DNA from: Lachnospiraceae bacterium | GTDB taxonomy: Bacteria > Bacillota > Clostridia > Lachnospirales > Lachnospiraceae | Assembly (NCBI GenBank): GCA_017500935.1 | Contig: JAFVXW010000073.1 | Coordinates: 1 to 64,000, forward strand | DNA length: 64,000 nt | Direction: 5' to 3' | In this document: positions 1 through 13,054 of the stretch, one piece after another | Numbering within the stretch: position 1 is the first letter of the stretch | Layout of the letters: every line of letters starts with the position of its first letter | The notes under the pieces: model-generated | What the model saw: only the letters and a program-made list of their open reading frames with translations | Database searches by the model: none | Told to the model about the DNA's origin: nothing | Position numbers and translations under genes: made by a program

Positions 1-1
1 A

Positions 2-1219
2 CTGCTGCGTGCTATTTTCGGCGAGAAGGCAAGAGAAGTAAGAGATACTTCCCTGAAAGTACCGCATGGTGAATATGGTATTATCGTAGATGCCAAGGTA
101 TTTACCAGAGAGAACGGTGATGAACTGTCTCCCGGTGTAAATCAGGCAGTACGTATTTATATTGCACAGAAGAGAAAGATTTCCGTCGGCGATAAGATGG
201 CAGGCCGTCACGGTAACAAGGGTGTTGTATCCCGCGTATTACCTGTAGAAGATATGCCTTATCTGCCCAACGGCCGTCCACTGGATATCGTACTGAATCC
301 TCTGGGCGTACCTTCCCGTATGAACATCGGTCAGGTCCTGGAAATCCATCTTTCCCTGGCTGCAAAAGCGCTTGGCTTTAACGTTGCGACACCTATTTTC
401 AACGGTGCAAACGAAAATGATATTCAGGACACTCTGGATCTGGCAAATGACTATGTAAATCTTGAGTGGGATGAATTCAAAGCAAAATATGAAGAGGAAC
501 TGCTTCCTGAAGTTGTGGATTACCTGTATGAAAACAGAGATCACAGAAAGCTCTGGAAGGGCGTTCCGATCTCCAGAGACGGTAAAGTAAGACTGCGTGA
601 CGGCCGTACCGGTGAATACTTCGACAGCCCGGTAACCATCGGTCACATGCATTATCTGAAGCTGCATCATCTGGTAGACGATAAGATCCACGCACGTTCC
701 ACCGGTCCTTACTCCCTCGTTACACAGCAGCCTCTGGGCGGTAAAGCACAGTTCGGCGGTCAGCGTTTCGGTGAAATGGAAGTTTGGGCGCTGGAAGCTT
801 ACGGCGCATCTTACACCCTGCAGGAAATCCTGACTGTGAAGTCTGACGACGTTGTAGGACGTGTAAAGACTTACGAAGCGATCATCAAGGGCGAAAATAT
901 CCCTGAACCCGGTATTCCGGAATCCTTCAAGGTATTGCTTAAGGAACTGCAGTCCCTGGGTCTGGATGTTCGTGTACTGCGTGATGACAATACTGAAGTG
1001 GAGATCATGGAAACTGTTGACTACGGTGATACCGATTACCGTTATGAGATAGAAGGCGATTCCAAGGGCTATAATTATAAGGAAGAAGAGGATCTTGGCA
1101 AGCTTGGTTATCAGAAACAGGAATTTGATGCAGACAGCGAAGAACTGGTTTCTGCAGAAGATGACGATTTCGATATTGACTTAAGCGACAGCTTTGATGA
1201 TGCTTTTGACGATGAATAA
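2..1219 (+). CDS. rpoB: RNA polymerase beta subunit, C-terminal part
   Basis: The last 405 codons of the beta subunit of RNA polymerase; the gene enters from outside the window and the first whole codon is at base 2. The highly conserved segment [13 protein letters not shown] lies near the start, followed by [14 protein letters not shown] and the C-terminal [23 protein letters not shown] region that forms the clamp interface with beta-prime. The C-terminal tail is acidic and ends in DDAFDDE, longer than in E. coli but common in Clostridia. rpoC follows after 38 bases in the same operon. The identification is secure; only the 5' part is missing. Confidence 0.98.
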   Translation: MLRAIFGEKAREVRDTSLKVPHGEYGIIVDAKVFTRENGDELSPGVNQAVRIYIAQKRKISVGDKMAGRHGNKGVVSRVLPVEDMPYLPNGRPLDIVLNPLGVPSRMNIGQVLEIHLSLAAKALGFNVATPIFNGANENDIQDTLDLANDYVNLEWDEFKAKYEEELLPEVVDYLYENRDHRKLWKGVPISRDGKVRLRDGRTGEYFDSPVTIGHMHYLKLHHLVDDKIHARSTGPYSLVTQQPLGGKAQFGGQRFGEMEVWALEAYGASYTLQEILTVKSDDVVGRVKTYEAIIKGENIPEPGIPESFKVLLKELQSLGLDVRVLRDDNTEVEIMETVDYGDTDYRYEIEGDSKGYNYKEEEDLGKLGYQKQEFDADSEELVSAEDDDFDIDLSDSFDDAFDDE

Positions 1220-1257
1220 TAGCAAGCCGCACATATTAGTTGGAAGGAGTGCCATAG

Positions 1258-4965
<3,708 letters not shown>

Positions 4966-4982
4966 AAAAATGTAAAAATGTA

Positions 4983-5011
4983 TTGACAAGGCACCCAGAT
5001 GCACGTATACT
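4983..5011 (+). promoter_or_regulatory. sigma-A-type promoter for rpsL
   Basis: TTGACA at 4983-4988 and TATACT at 5006-5011 are separated by exactly 17 bases. The -10 box falls in the loop of the rpoC terminator hairpin. The predicted start is near 5018, leaving a leader of about 160 bases before rpsL. Confidence 0.8.
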
Positions 5012-5037
5012 ATAAATCGTGCGTTTGGGTGCTTTTT
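4991..5037 (+). terminator. rpoC intrinsic terminator
   Basis: A 15-bp stem (4991-5005 with 5018-5032, two G-U pairs) has a 12-base loop and is followed by TTTTT. It closes the rpoBC transcript and overlaps the promoter for the str genes. Confidence 0.88.
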
Positions 5038-5179
5038 GTGTGTTCTGATTTTAAAAAATCAGAATCAACTGCAAGCCGGATCCACACGGTAAACAGCAAA
5101 AAGCCAAAAAATGTGCATAAGACTGAATTTTCAGTCAAAAATAGCAACCAGTAGATGAAGTCGCAGGAGGTGAAACAGA

Positions 5180-5611
5180 ATGCCCACATTTAACCAGTTA
5201 GTAAGAAAAGGACGTCAGACAGCTGAAAAGAAATCCACAGCACCCGCTCTCCAGAAAGGTTACAACTCCCTTCACAAAAAGAGCACCGATGCTTCCGCAC
5301 CCCAGAAGAGAGGTGTATGTACCGCTGTTAAGACAACTACTCCTAAAAAGCCTAACTCCGCTCTTAGAAAGATCGCCAGAGTTCGTCTTTCCAACGGTCT
5401 GGAAGTAACAAGCTACATCCCCGGTGAAGGACACAACCTGCAGGAACACTCTGTTGTTCTGATCAGAGGCGGCCGTGTTAAGGACCTTCCTGGTACCAGA
5501 TACCACATCATCAGAGGTACCCTGGATACCGCAGGCGTTGCAAACAGACGTCAGGCTAGATCCAAATATGGCGCTAAGAGACCTAAAGCAACTGCTGTTA
5601 AGAAGAAATAA
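5180..5611 (+). CDS. rpsL: 30S ribosomal protein S12
   Basis: Component of the 30S decoding centre, 143 residues. The hallmark [20 protein letters not shown] segment and the [12 protein letters not shown] loop, where streptomycin resistance changes usually map, look wild type; Lys occupies both classic positions. The ATG follows GCAGGAGGTG. First gene of the str cluster here, driven by the promoter inside the rpoC terminator. A long 237-base spacer separates it from rpsG. Confidence 0.98.
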   Translation: MPTFNQLVRKGRQTAEKKSTAPALQKGYNSLHKKSTDASAPQKRGVCTAVKTTTPKKPNSALRKIARVRLSNGLEVTSYIPGEGHNLQEHSVVLIRGGRVKDLPGTRYHIIRGTLDTAGVANRRQARSKYGAKRPKATAVKKK

Positions 5612-6319
<708 letters not shown>

Positions 6320-6375
6320 TATCTGTAAGAGAAGCTTTGTAAGCCACAGCTGATTAAGATAAGGAGGAAAAACCT

Positions 6376-8493
6376 TTGGCTGGAAGAGAATATTCTTTAG
6401 AGAACACCAGAAACATTGGTATTATGGCTCATATCGACGCAGGTAAGACTACTACTACAGAACGTATTCTTTACTATACCGGTGTAAACTATAAGATCGG
6501 TGACACTCATGAAGGTACAGCAACCATGGACTGGATGGAGCAGGAACAGGAAAGAGGTATTACCATTACTTCCGCTGCTACTACCTGTCACTGGACCCTG
6601 CAGGAAAACTGCAAGCCTAAGGAAGGCGCTGCTGAACACCGTATCAACATCATCGACACCCCTGGTCACGTTGACTTCACTGTAGAAGTAGAACGTTCCC
6701 TGCGTGTCCTTGACGGTGCAGTAGGTGTTTTCTGTGCAAAGGGTGGTGTAGAACCTCAGTCTGAAAACGTATGGCGTCAGGCTGACACCTACAATGTACC
6801 CCGTATGGCATTTATCAACAAGATGGATATTCTTGGTGCTAACTTCTACGGCGCTGTAGAACAGATCAAGACCCGTCTGGGCAAGAATGCTATCTGCATC
6901 CAGTTACCTATCGGTAAGGAAGATGAATTCAAGGGTATCATTGACCTGTTTGAAATGAAAGCATATATCTACAATGACGACAAGGGCGACGATATCTCTA
7001 TCGTTGATATCCCTGAAGACATGGCAGATGATGCTGAACTGTATCGTACCGAACTCGTAGAAAAAATCTGCGAACTCGATGACGAACTGATGATGATGTA
7101 TCTGGAAGGTGAAGAACCCTCCAACGAAGAACTGAAAGCAGTTCTGAGAAAAGCAACCTGTGAGTGTGCTGCAATCCCTGTATGCTGCGGTACTGCTTAC
7201 AGAAACAAGGGTGTACAGAAGCTTCTTGATGCTGTTATTGAGTACATGCCTTCTCCTATTGACATCCCTGCAATCAAGGGTGTTGACATGGAAGGTAATG
7301 AAGTTGAAAGACATTCTTCCGATGAAGAACCTTTCTCCGCACTTGCATTCAAGATCATGACTGACCCCTTCGTAGGTAAGCTTGCTTACTTCCGTGTGTA
7401 TTCCGGTACCCTGAACTCCGGTTCTTACGTACTGAATGCAACTAAAGATAAGAAGGAACGCGTAGGCCGTATCCTTCAGATGCATGCGAACAAGAGAATG
7501 GAACTGGATAAGGTTTACTCTGGTGACATCGCTGCAGCGGTTGGTTTCAAATTCACCACCACCGGCGATACCATCTGTGATGACCAGCATCCCGTAATTC
7601 TTGAGTCCATGGAATTCCCTGAACCCGTTATCGAGCTTGCTATCGAGCCTAAGACCAAAGCTGGTCAGGACAAGATGGGTGTTGCTCTTGCTAAGCTGGC
7701 TGAAGAAGATCCTACCTTCCGCGCTCATACTGATCAGGAAACCGGTCAGACCATCATCGCTGGTATGGGTGAACTTCATCTGGAAATCATTGTTGACCGT
7801 CTGCTTCGTGAATTCAAAGTAGAAGCTAACGTTGGTGCTCCTCAGGTTGCTTACAAGGAAAGCTTCTCCAAAGCAGTTGACGTGGACAGCAAATACGCTA
7901 AGCAGTCCGGTGGTCGTGGTCAGTACGGTCATTGTAAAGTTAAATTCGAGCCCATGGATCCTAACGGTGAAGAAACCTTCAAGTTTGAATCCGCAGTTGT
8001 TGGTGGTGCTATTCCTAAGGAATACATCCCTGCAGTTGGCGAAGGTATCGAAGAAGCTACCAAGTCCGGTATTCTGGCTGGCTTCCCTGTACTGGGTGTA
8101 CACGCTACCGTTTATGACGGTTCCTACCATGAAGTAGACTCCTCCGAAATGGCATTCCATATCGCTGGTTCCATGGCATTCAAAGATGCTATGGCAAAAG
8201 CTGGTGCTGTTCTGCTCGAGCCTATCATGAAGGTAGAAGTAACCATGCCTGAAGAATACATGGGTGACGTTATCGGTGATATCAACTCCCGTCGTGGCCG
8301 TATCGAAGGTATGGAAGATATCGGCGGCGGTAAGCTTGTAAAAGCATATGTTCCGCTTGCTGAAATGTTCGGTTACTCCACCGACCTGCGTTCCAGAACT
8401 CAGGGTCGTGGTAACTACTCCATGTTCTTTGAAAAGTACGAAGCAGTACCTAAGAGCGTACAGGAGAAGGTTATCGCTGCAAAGGGTAAATAA
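6376..8493 (+). CDS. fusA: elongation factor G
   Basis: Translocation GTPase of 705 residues. The G1 motif AHIDAGKTT, switch region [12 protein letters not shown]3 DTPGHVDF and G4 NKMD are all present, followed by domains II-V ending in the C-terminal [17 protein letters not shown] region. The start is TTG, chosen because AAGGAGG lies eight bases upstream and the N-terminus aligns with family members ([15 protein letters not shown]). Canonical single copy in the str cluster. Hairpins without a U tract follow, then the tuf promoter. Confidence 0.98.
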   Translation: MAGREYSLENTRNIGIMAHIDAGKTTTTERILYYTGVNYKIGDTHEGTATMDWMEQEQERGITITSAATTCHWTLQENCKPKEGAAEHRINIIDTPGHVDFTVEVERSLRVLDGAVGVFCAKGGVEPQSENVWRQADTYNVPRMAFINKMDILGANFYGAVEQIKTRLGKNAICIQLPIGKEDEFKGIIDLFEMKAYIYNDDKGDDISIVDIPEDMADDAELYRTELVEKICELDDELMMMYLEGEEPSNEELKAVLRKATCECAAIPVCCGTAYRNKGVQKLLDAVIEYMPSPIDIPAIKGVDMEGNEVERHSSDEEPFSALAFKIMTDPFVGKLAYFRVYSGTLNSGSYVLNATKDKKERVGRILQMHANKRMELDKVYSGDIAAAVGFKFTTTGDTICDDQHPVILESMEFPEPVIELAIEPKTKAGQDKMGVALAKLAEEDPTFRAHTDQETGQTIIAGMGELHLEIIVDRLLREFKVEANVGAPQVAYKESFSKAVDVDSKYAKQSGGRGQYGHCKVKFEPMDPNGEETFKFESAVVGGAIPKEYIPAVGEGIEEATKSGILAGFPVLGVHATVYDGSYHEVDSSEMAFHIAGSMAFKDAMAKAGAVLLEPIMKVEVTMPEEYMGDVIGDINSRRGRIEGMEDIGGGKLVKAYVPLAEMFGYSTDLRSRTQGRGNYSMFFEKYEAVPKSVQEKVIAAKGK

Positions 8494-8533
8494 ATCCTTT
8501 TTGGCTGATAAACCATAAAACATTAATTATTAT

Positions 8534-8590
8534 CTCCCGGAAAGATAATTTCCGGGAGAATAAGCCATAAATATACGGGAAATTCCCGTA
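8534..8590. repeat. two hairpins between fusA and tuf
   Basis: A perfect 10-bp stem (8534-8543 with 8549-8558, loop GATAA) is followed by a 7-bp stem (8574-8580 with 8584-8590). Neither has a U tract on the plus strand, so they may protect mRNA ends or act as processing sites rather than as a classic terminator. Confidence 0.5.
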
Positions 8591-8618
8591 AAATAAGGCG
8601 CTCAGGTGTAAATAACAC

Positions 8619-8647
8619 TTGAAAATATCGCAGTTATCGAATATAAT
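8619..8647 (+). promoter_or_regulatory. sigma-A-type promoter for tuf
   Basis: TTGAAA at 8619-8624 and TATAAT at 8642-8647 have 17-base spacing, 61 bases before the tuf start. It gives tuf expression independent of fusA. Confidence 0.7.
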
Positions 8648-8708
8648 TGTTGATAGCTGATTAAAAACAATAACACTTAATCACTTGATTTAAGGAGGAT
8701 TATCCAAA

Positions 8709-9896
8709 ATGGCAAAAGCTAAATTCGAAAGAAACAAAGCTCATTGTAACATTGGTACCATCGGCCACGTTGACCATGGTAAAACCACCACTACCGCAGC
8801 TATTACCAAGGTTCTGACTGAAAGAGTAGCAGGTAACGCAAAGGTAGACTTCGAGAACATCGACAAAGCTCCCGAAGAAAGAGAACGTGGTATCACCATC
8901 TCTACCGCACACGTTGAATATCAGACCGAAAACAGACACTATGCACACGTTGACTGCCCTGGCCACGCTGACTATGTAAAGAACATGATCACTGGTGCAG
9001 CTCAGATGGACGGCGCTATCCTCGTAGTAGCAGCTACCGACGGTGTTATGGCTCAGACCAAGGAACACATCCTTCTGTCCCGTCAGGTAGGCGTTCCTTA
9101 CATCGTTGTATGGATGAACAAGTGCGACATGGTTGATGACGAAGAACTGCTTGAACTGGTTGAAATGGAAATCACCGAACAGCTCGAAGAGTATGGCTTC
9201 ATGGATTGCCCTATCATCAAGGGTTCCGGTCTGAAAGCTCTGGAAGATCCCAACGGCGAATGGGGCGACAAGATCATGGAACTGATGGATGCTGTTGACA
9301 GCTTCATTCCCGATCCTGAACGTGACACCGACAAGCCTTTCCTTATGCCTGTAGAAGACGTATTCACCATTACTGGTCGTGGTACCGTTGCTACCGGTAG
9401 AGTAGAAAGAGGTACTCTGCATCTGAACGACGAACTTGAAATCGTTGGTATCAAAGAAGAAACCAGAAAGACCGTTGTAACTGGTATCGAAATGTTCCGT
9501 AAGCTGCTTGACGAAGCTCAGGCTGGTGACAACATCGGCGCACTGCTTCGTGGTGTTCAGAGAACTGAAATCGAAAGAGGTCAGGTTCTTGCAAAGCCCA
9601 ACACTGTTAAGTGCCACACCAAGTTCACCGCACAGGTTTACGTTCTGACCAAAGAAGAAGGTGGCCGTCATACTCCTTTCTTCAACAACTACAGACCTCA
9701 GTTCTACTTCCGTACAACTGACGTTACCGGTGTTTGCGAACTGCCCGCTGGTACCGAAATGTGCATGCCTGGTGACAACGTAGAAATGACCATTGAACTG
9801 ATCCATCCTATCGCTATGGAACAGGGTCTTACCTTCGCTATCCGTGAAGGTGGCCGTACTGTAGGTTCCGGTCGTGTTGCTACCATCATCGAATAA
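8709..9896 (+). CDS. tuf: elongation factor Tu
   Basis: GTPase that delivers aminoacyl-tRNA to the ribosome; 395 residues. GHVDHGKTT (G1), ERGITIS (switch I), [20 protein letters not shown] (G3) and NKCDM (G4) are intact. Domains II and III end in [15 protein letters not shown]. The ATG follows TAAGGAGG. Codon use is strongly biased, as expected for a highly expressed gene. It has its own promoter and is followed by a long terminator. Confidence 0.99.
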   Translation: MAKAKFERNKAHCNIGTIGHVDHGKTTTTAAITKVLTERVAGNAKVDFENIDKAPEERERGITISTAHVEYQTENRHYAHVDCPGHADYVKNMITGAAQMDGAILVVAATDGVMAQTKEHILLSRQVGVPYIVVWMNKCDMVDDEELLELVEMEITEQLEEYGFMDCPIIKGSGLKALEDPNGEWGDKIMELMDAVDSFIPDPERDTDKPFLMPVEDVFTITGRGTVATGRVERGTLHLNDELEIVGIKEETRKTVVTGIEMFRKLLDEAQAGDNIGALLRGVQRTEIERGQVLAKPNTVKCHTKFTAQVYVLTKEEGGRHTPFFNNYRPQFYFRTTDVTGVCELPAGTEMCMPGDNVEMTIELIHPIAMEQGLTFAIREGGRTVGSGRVATIIE

Positions 9897-9924
9897 TCTG
9901 CGCGTAAGCAACGAGAAGATTATA

Positions 9925-9984
9925 AAATAAGCATAATAAGCCCGGTGCAAGTTTACTTGTAACCGGGCTTTATTATGCTTATTT
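9925..9984 (+). terminator. tuf terminator
   Basis: A stem of about 22 bp (9925-9946 with 9962-9984, one bulged T) has a GC-rich core AGCCCGGT/ACCGGGCT, flanked by A-rich and T-rich ends, so it could stop transcription from either side. Confidence 0.85.
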
Positions 9985-10064
9985 ATAAGCGGCGACTGCC
10001 GCGACCGAGATGAAGCAAAGCGGAATCGAGGTATAATCTTCGAGTGGTATAACTTAGTAAAATC

Positions 10065-10098
10065 AAGGCTTCTGAGAGTTTTCTCGGGAGCCTTTTTT
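10065..10098 (+). terminator. second terminator-like hairpin after tuf
   Basis: An 11-bp stem with G-U pairs (10067-10077 with 10082-10092) is followed by TTTTTT. Either a backup tuf terminator or the end of a short untranslated transcript from 9987 on; nothing recognisable lies in 9987-10064. Confidence 0.65.
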
Positions 10099-10156
10099 CG
10101 TTAATAATGTAATTGAAACATGATAAGATTATTGCTGCGGTACTATTTTTGCAGAC

Positions 10157-10185
10157 TTGTTTTGCATTGTCTATTTTGATACAAT
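10157..10185 (+). promoter_or_regulatory. promoter for the GH36 gene
   Basis: TTGTTT at 10157-10162 and TACAAT at 10180-10185 are 17 bases apart, about 75 bases upstream of the start codon. No catabolite-repression site was convincing. Confidence 0.55.
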
Positions 10186-10261
10186 GAGTTCGTGAGAAAC
10201 AAAAGCAGTTTGCTGCTGCCTACACTTTGAAAAAAGGCAAAATTGATAAGGAGGACCTCCC

Positions 10262-12247
10262 ATGAATTTAACGCAACATCTGTATAATACCTTTTTGGAT
10301 CAGAAGGCTCCCGTCCGGTTGAATTATGGTGGAAATCTGATTCCGGTTGATACCGGGTGGAGTACCGAAATCATCGAAACTGACAACTATCAGTTGGAAA
10401 AGCGTTCGTTTTCCCCTGACAGGCAGCTTACGATCACGCTGGAAATCCGTCGTTATTACAAGCACCCTGTAGTAGAGTGGGGCTTTGTATTGGAAAACAA
10501 CAGCGAGTATACCTCCAAGCTGGTATCGGATGTGGATATTGCCAATATCCATTTCTTGTTCGATCCCCTTGCCGTTACGCCTTTCTTTGTGGAAATGGCC
10601 GGCTCCAACGAGCAGCTGAATGACTTCCGCTTTCTTCGCACCCAAATGTTTCATGGCGCACGGCGCGAATTGAAGTGCTTCGGCGGACGCTCTTCCTCTC
10701 ACACGGCGCCTTATTTCAATATGATTCTGGATGGCATAGGTTATATTCTTGCCATCGGATGGAGCGGTCAGTGGAATGCCACTGCATGGAGAACGAATGA
10801 TGACGGATACGTTGATTTCAGTGCCCGTATGGAGGACTGTGAATTTGTGGTGCTGCCGGGCGAACGCCTTGAGCTGCCTCGCATGCTCATGTGCGAATGG
10901 ACAGGCAAGGAAGAGGATGGCTACAACACTTACCGCCGCTTTGCCGTAGATCAGATCGTGCCGAAGAGTGCTGACGGAAAGCCGATCGAGCTGGTGAATT
11001 GCATATCCGGCTGGGGCGGTGCCGGTCAGGAGGGGAATCTTAAGAACCTTGAACTGATTCAGCGCAAGCAGCCCGGAGCGGACTGCTATTGGATTGACGC
11101 TGGATGGTATGGCGATGAAACAAGCATCGACGTGCGCAATGACCATTATGAGTCCTGCTGGTATCTTTATGCAGGCGTCAATGACTGGCGTTCCAACCCG
11201 CTGATCTATCCGGACGGAATGCAGATTGTGGCGGACCGTTGCCGTGAAATCGGTATTGATTTTCTGCTCTGGTATGAACCGGAACGCGCGGTCAGCAATG
11301 CGGCTCGCGTACATGAGCATCCCGATTGGTATATCGGTAATTGTACGCCGGGTTCCAGCCTGATGCTGAATCTTGGCAACGATGAGGCACGTGAATGGCT
11401 CACTCAGCGTCTGATTGAGGATATTGAAAATTACCATCTGCGTGTGCTGCGCATTGACTTCAACTATGCGCCGCTGTCTTACTGGAGAATGAACGACAAA
11501 CCCGACCGCAAGGGCATCAGCGAAATTAACTACAACCGCGGTCTTTACAGGATGTGGAAAGAGCTGCTCACCCGCTTCCCGAATCTGATCATCGATAACT
11601 GCGCCAGCGGCGGTCGCCGTCTTGACTATGAAGCGCTGCGCTACAGCATCCCGTTTTTCCGCACAGACTATTCCTGCTTCCTGGATTCGATGGATGAGGG
11701 GCATCAGCTGCAGACATATTTCCTGAACCATTTCATCCCCGTGAACGGTACAAGTTATCCGATGTCCGAAAATGCCGATACCGCACTTACCATGAAGCGG
11801 GAGATGCCTTTCGCCGGGGATACTTACGCCGTACGCAGCCGCATGAACTCCGGCATTACACTGAACACTCCTGCGGAAAACGCATCCGAATGGGTCTTCG
11901 ACTGGTGCCGAAAAATGTATGAACAGCAGAAGCGTATCAGACCCTACACCTATGGTGATTTCTATCCTCTCACCGGTGCGACAGATGATCCGAAGGATTG
12001 GATTGCTTGGCAGATGCATTTAAACGATGCGAACGAGGGAATTGTTATGGCGTTCCGTCGTTCAGAAAGCCCGTTGCGGGCAGCGGATTTCGAACTTCGC
12101 GGAATTGACCGGAATGCAGAGTATACCATCGAAAATCTGGATACAGGCGCAAAGATTGATGTTTCCGGCGCAACTCTTGCTGATGGTTTTACTGTCGAGC
12201 TTGCGCAGAAACGCTCCTCTGCCGTATTGATCTATACGAAAAAGTAA
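10262..12247 (+). CDS. GH36-type alpha-galactosidase-like glycoside hydrolase
   Basis: Predicted cytoplasmic glycosidase of 661 residues with no signal peptide. An N-terminal beta-sandwich (about 1-240) precedes a TIM barrel with WIDAGWYGDE near 275. The nucleophile candidate is Asp399 in LRIDFNY; the acid/base candidate is Asp469 in FRTDYSC after NCASGGRRLDYE. This layout fits clan GH-D family 36, which removes alpha-galactosyl residues from raffinose-type sugars or galactomannan. The RIDFNY and RTDYSC loops differ from classic KWDMN and SDNTD, so another alpha-linked substrate is possible. The ATG follows AAGGAGG. It stands alone with its own promoter and terminator. Confidence 0.85.
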   Translation: MNLTQHLYNTFLDQKAPVRLNYGGNLIPVDTGWSTEIIETDNYQLEKRSFSPDRQLTITLEIRRYYKHPVVEWGFVLENNSEYTSKLVSDVDIANIHFLFDPLAVTPFFVEMAGSNEQLNDFRFLRTQMFHGARRELKCFGGRSSSHTAPYFNMILDGIGYILAIGWSGQWNATAWRTNDDGYVDFSARMEDCEFVVLPGERLELPRMLMCEWTGKEEDGYNTYRRFAVDQIVPKSADGKPIELVNCISGWGGAGQEGNLKNLELIQRKQPGADCYWIDAGWYGDETSIDVRNDHYESCWYLYAGVNDWRSNPLIYPDGMQIVADRCREIGIDFLLWYEPERAVSNAARVHEHPDWYIGNCTPGSSLMLNLGNDEAREWLTQRLIEDIENYHLRVLRIDFNYAPLSYWRMNDKPDRKGISEINYNRGLYRMWKELLTRFPNLIIDNCASGGRRLDYEALRYSIPFFRTDYSCFLDSMDEGHQLQTYFLNHFIPVNGTSYPMSENADTALTMKREMPFAGDTYAVRSRMNSGITLNTPAENASEWVFDWCRKMYEQQKRIRPYTYGDFYPLTGATDDPKDWIAWQMHLNDANEGIVMAFRRSESPLRAADFELRGIDRNAEYTIENLDTGAKIDVSGATLADGFTVELAQKRSSAVLIYTKK

Positions 12248-12262
12248 GGTCTATTGATCGTA

Positions 12263-12313
12263 AAAGCCATAGTGAACTTTCAGGATATATTCTGAGGGTC
12301 TCGCTATGGCTTT
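12263..12313 (+). terminator. terminator-like hairpin after the GH36 gene
   Basis: AAAGCCATAG (12263-12272) pairs with CTATGGCTTT (12304-12313). The U tract is short, so termination is probable but not strong. Confidence 0.5.
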
Positions 12314-12357
12314 CGATTTGTGAAAATGATAAATGTTATTGATTACATCCATAACCA

Positions 12358-12444
12358 GACATCCGCAATGATCAGGTTTGTGAACTGACGGTGTCCGATC
12401 AAAAAGGTTCTGTGACAGATAAATGGATATCAGTAACCGTGTAA
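12358..12444 (+). pseudogene. short remnant resembling the end of an Ig/PKD-like domain
   Basis: An open stretch without a start codon reads ...CELTVSDQKGSVTDKW... and ends ISVTV plus stop, resembling the last strands of an extracellular Ig- or PKD-like domain. It lies just before the metallophosphoesterase remnant and may come from the same decayed gene. The match is short, so this is tentative. Confidence 0.25.
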
Positions 12445-12508
12445 CGAAAGGAACAAAAGAACCACATATATCTGCTGTTTTTGCATTTATTTCCAGGTGG
12501 GAATGTGA

Positions 12509-12978
12509 TATTGTGAAAAAAAGCAGGGTATCAAAATAGGAGAGCAAGTCCGGAATTATTCTTTCGACTATGGCTGTGTTCATTTCATGGTGCTGGATTG
12601 TCCATCCATGTTTGAAAGAATCGATGCTTCTGAGACAGACACCTATATTCCGGTTTTTAAGCCTGATGTGGAAAACAGCGAAGCGTTCCGCTCTTTGAGG
12701 AGTACGGCGTGGATGTGGTGTTTAATTCTTATGCAGTCGTTTATGAGCGTTCTCACCCCATCAAGAATGGAAAGCTGCATTGGGATGGTGTACGTTACGT
12801 TCTGGTGGGCGGTTATCATGACTGTGACGACTGGTTTCGTGATAAGGGTAACGGGTTTTCTGCCAAACGCTGTGCCCGTCCCAACTATGTCAGGGTGGCA
12901 CATACTCCCTGGTCCTTTGAACTGCAGGCGTTCGATTATGAAGGCAGGATGTTTGACATATTGACGCTGGAAAAGTAG
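12509..12978 (+). pseudogene. calcineurin-like metallophosphoesterase remnant
   Basis: Two reading frames together resemble the C-terminal half of a purple-acid-phosphatase-type metallophosphoesterase. The first frame gives NYSFDYGCVHFMVLDCP. After a frame change near 12690 the second gives SVPLFEEYGVDVVFNSYAVV, YERSHPIKNGK and VRYVLVGGYHD, ending DILTLEK. The metal-binding GHxH expected after VVF is replaced by SYAV, the stretch containing the upstream histidines is missing, and there is no proper start. A dead gene between the GH36 and GH2 genes. The remaining sequence of 12248-13054 holds only hairpins and this debris. Confidence 0.7.
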
Positions 12979-13054
12979 AATTCGCATTTTCATACCGCAA
13001 AGTTCGGCGTTTTAACAAAGTTTTAGGGAAGATAATGTAAGAAGGAGAGAAAAA

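Noticed and set aside
6904-8523. A 539-codon open frame on the minus strand
   Set aside because: It lies wholly opposite fusA; biased codon use in highly expressed genes leaves long open antisense frames. It has no ribosome site or known motif.
8700-9950. A 416-codon open frame opposite tuf
   Set aside because: Same cause as the fusA shadow; composition is Phe/Ser/Cys-rich and unlike a real protein.
10268-12019. A 583-codon open frame opposite the GH36 gene
   Set aside because: No family motif and the plus-strand gene has clear catalytic motifs and signals.
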